From contig JANOPZ010000117.1 in the NCBI GenBank assembly GCA_031422195.1, positions 1 through 7,648 of the forward strand: DNA of 7,648 nt. Reading direction: 5' to 3'. The translations under genes were made by a program, and so were the position numbers. Below are positions 5,925-7,648 of the stretch, one piece after another. The notes beneath the pieces were generated by a model. The model was not told the origin of the DNA. It searched no databases and saw nothing but the letters and a program-made list of their open reading frames with translations. The DNA is from JALOTE01 sp031422195 (GTDB lineage: Bacteria > Pseudomonadota > Alphaproteobacteria > Rhizobiales > Rhizobiaceae). Every line of letters begins with the position of its first letter. Position 1 is the first letter of the stretch.

Positions 5925-7529
5925 TTAGTTCACATCAAACACCAGTGGCTTGGCAGACTGGAACTTCGGATTTGACCGGATTTCTGCCAAAGCATGCTCT
6001 GGGAACGGCGCATCAAGATAAAGCAGGGCAATCGCGTCGCCCCCCGCACGGTTACGCCCAAGTTGGAAGTTGGCGATGTTGACATCATGCTTGCCGCATA
6101 ATGTACCAAGCAGCCCAATAATGCCCGGCGCATCATTATTGGTGGTGTAAAGCATATGGCGGCCAACTTCAGCATCTAAGTTAATGCCTTTAATCTGAAT
6201 AAAGCGCGGCTTTCCATCCGAAAAACAGGTGCCCGCGACAGAACGCTCACGGCTGTCGGTAATGACTTTAATTTTAATATAACCATCGAACACGCCGGAT
6301 TTATCGCGCCGGATTTCCGATACGGTTATGCCGCGCTCTTTGACCATAATCGGCGCTGACACCATATTCACATCGGCAACTTGGTTGCGGATAAGCCCTG
6401 CTAGAGCCGCCGAAATCAGCGCCTTGGTGTTCATGTTTGCGGTTGCACCATCAAACAAAATTTCAACGGCTTTAATGGGCTCTTCCGTCACTTGGCCAAC
6501 AAATGCGCCCAAAACTTCGGCGAGTTTTACAAACGGTTTCAAACGCGGTGCTTCTTCTGCGGTAATCGAAGGCATGTTGATAGCGTTGGAAACCGCGCCT
6601 TTCACCAAATAATCGGCCATTTGTTCGGCCACTTGCAGCGCCACATTTTCTTGCGCCTCAGAGGTAGAAGCCCCCAAATGCGGGGTGCAGACGACGTTCG
6701 GCATATTGAACAGTTCATTTTCCGTGGCTGGCTCGGTTTCAAACACATCAATACCGGCACCGGCGACTTGGCCGGATTTCAATGCTGCGACAAGATCAGC
6801 CTCAACAATCAAACCGCCACGCGCGCAATTGATAATCCGAACGCCTTTTTTAGTTTTGGCCAGCGCTTCGGCATTGATAATGCCGCGTGTCTTGTCGGTC
6901 ATCGGCGTATGCAACGTGATAAAATCAGAGCGCTTCAACAGCTCGGCCAACTCGACCTTTTCAACGCCCAATTCTTCGGAACGTTTTTCTGACAGGAACG
7001 GATCAAACGCAATCACATGCATTTTAAGGCCAATACCGCGCGTCGCGACTATGGCGCCAATATTGCCGCAGCCGATAATGCCAAGCGTTTTGCCGGTGAT
7101 TTCGATGCCCATAAAGCGGTTCTTTTCCCATTTACCGGCATGGGTCGAGGCGTTGGCTTCCGGCAGGTCGCGCGCAACAGCAAACATCAGAGCGATCGCA
7201 TGTTCAGCCGTGGTAATCGAATTGCCAAACGGCGTATTCATAACAATAATACCGCGGCGCGATGCTGCCGGAATATCAACATTATCAACGCCAATACCTG
7301 CGCGGCCTATCACTTTGAGGTTTGGCGCAGCGGCAATCAGCTTTTCTGTAACCTTAGTGGCCGATCGGATGGCAAGCCCGTCGTAATCACCAATTGCCGC
7401 CAGTAGCGCATCCTTGTCTTTGCCCAAGTCCGGGCGGAAATCGACTTCGACGCCGCGATCTTTGAAAATCTGCACGGCCATATCGGAAAGTTTATCAGAA
7501 ACCAGAACGCGGGGTTTGCGGTTTGTCAT
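5925..7529 (-). CDS. serA: D-3-phosphoglycerate dehydrogenase, long form with ACT domain
   Basis: SerA oxidises 3-phosphoglycerate to 3-phosphohydroxypyruvate with NAD+, the first step of serine synthesis. This is the long form (534 residues). The substrate-binding half opens MTNRKPRVLVSDKLS and includes GRAGIGVDNVD (75-85). The NAD fold (about 100-290) has GIIGCGNIG (150-158) and Asp176 ending its second strand. The catalytic set is Arg237 in NCARGG, Glu266 in DVFETEP, and His284 in TPHLGAS. An intervening (ASB-type) domain spans about 325-450 and an ACT domain about 459-530 (TNNDAPGIIGLLGTLCGKHD), which commonly senses serine. No residue expected for activity is missing. The start at 7529 fits family starts, but the DNA beyond it (7530 on) is an inverted copy of the gene's own interior, so the native ribosome site and promoter are absent. 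The only purine-rich run, AGGA, lies in that copied DNA, about 14 nt from the ATG. In many rhizobia serC lies upstream of serA. Confidence 0.97.
   Translation of the reverse strand: MTNRKPRVLVSDKLSDMAVQIFKDRGVEVDFRPDLGKDKDALLAAIGDYDGLAIRSATKVTEKLIAAAPNLKVIGRAGIGVDNVDIPAASRRGIIVMNTPFGNSITTAEHAIALMFAVARDLPEANASTHAGKWEKNRFMGIEITGKTLGIIGCGNIGAIVATRGIGLKMHVIAFDPFLSEKRSEELGVEKVELAELLKRSDFITLHTPMTDKTRGIINAEALAKTKKGVRIINCARGGLIVEADLVAALKSGQVAGAGIDVFETEPATENELFNMPNVVCTPHLGASTSEAQENVALQVAEQMADYLVKGAVSNAINMPSITAEEAPRLKPFVKLAEVLGAFVGQVTEEPIKAVEILFDGATANMNTKALISAALAGLIRNQVADVNMVSAPIMVKERGITVSEIRRDKSGVFDGYIKIKVITDSRERSVAGTCFSDGKPRFIQIKGINLDAEVGRHMLYTTNNDAPGIIGLLGTLCGKHDVNIANFQLGRNRAGGDAIALLYLDAPFPEHALAEIRSNPKFQSAKPLVFDVN
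6894..7012 (-). repeat. Internal arm of a 119-bp inverted repeat (serA codons 173-212)
   Basis: This stretch of serA is repeated in opposite orientation at 7530-7648, with 118 of 119 bases identical. It encodes the end of the second NAD-binding strand and the following helix (AFDPFLSEKRSEELG through HTPMTD). The arm is uninterrupted coding sequence in serA, so this copy is the original. Confidence 0.95.
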
Positions 7530-7648
7530 TTGCGTTTGATCCGTTCCTGTCAGAAAAACGTTCCGAAGAATTGGGCGTTGAAAAGGTCGAGTTGGACGAG
7601 CTGTTGAAGCGCTCTGATTTTATCACGTTGCATACGCCGATGACCGAC
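7530..7648 (+). repeat. Inverted partial copy of serA at the window end, probable chimera
   Basis: From 7530 to the last base the plus strand reads as the sense strand of serA interior. From 7532, 39 codons run in frame from AFDPFLSEKR to TLHTPMTD without a stop. It matches the reverse complement of 6894-7012 except at 7596 (A instead of C), which would change the Ala of VELAELLKR to Asp. The copy starts at the base next to the serA start codon, has no start of its own, and is cut by the window edge. A sequence this close to its source, inverted, at a contig-like end, suggests a mis-join or an amplification fold-back chimera rather than a real gene fragment. A true inverted duplication with strain variation is not excluded. 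Confidence 0.9.

Noticed and set aside
6685..7386. Long plus-strand open frame of 233 codons opposite serA
   Set aside because: It is antisense to an intact, clearly conserved serA; its translation has no recognisable family features, and such mirror frames are common opposite well-biased coding DNA.

Overview
The window looks like a piece of an alphaproteobacterial chromosome, most likely Hyphomicrobiales (Rhizobiales) or a close relative. The reasons are the alphaproteobacterial form of ribosomal protein L28, the rhizobial-type DUF3108 protein beside it, the long (534-residue) SerA with a C-terminal ACT domain close to purA, and the single-pass alphaproteobacterial membrane protein after purA. 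Base composition is roughly balanced by eye. The content is housekeeping; no transposase, phage gene, CRISPR array, tRNA or rRNA was seen.

Layout, left to right. Positions 1-617 (minus) hold a DMT/EamA transporter whose C-terminus is cut off by the window edge. Positions 676-1473 (minus) hold a secreted DUF3108 protein that may share a transcript with the transporter. A divergent intergenic region (1474-1736) carries a 17-bp tandem repeat and a possible promoter for rpmB (1737-2033, plus). Next is a 126-bp leader and a YhhQ-family queuosine-precursor transporter (2160-2837, plus). The end of that leader (2122-2153) can fold like a class I preQ1 riboswitch whose A-rich tail runs into the only Shine-Dalgarno-like bases. 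Convergent to yhhQ is a block on the minus strand, in transcriptional order serA (7529-5925), a strong intrinsic terminator, purA (5844-4549), then a 547-residue membrane protein (4492-2849).

The last 119 bases (7530-7648) are an inverted copy of serA codons 173-212 with one mismatch. They begin at the base next to the serA start codon and replace whatever normally lies upstream. This is most easily read as an assembly or amplification chimera at a contig end, so nothing about the serA promoter can be learned here.

Functionally, SerA opens serine synthesis, which feeds glycine and one-carbon units to purine synthesis. PurA commits IMP to AMP. YhhQ imports a precursor of the modified tRNA base queuosine. 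The most interesting candidate is the preQ1-I-like element in front of yhhQ: gene function and RNA fold were identified independently and point to the same ligand.
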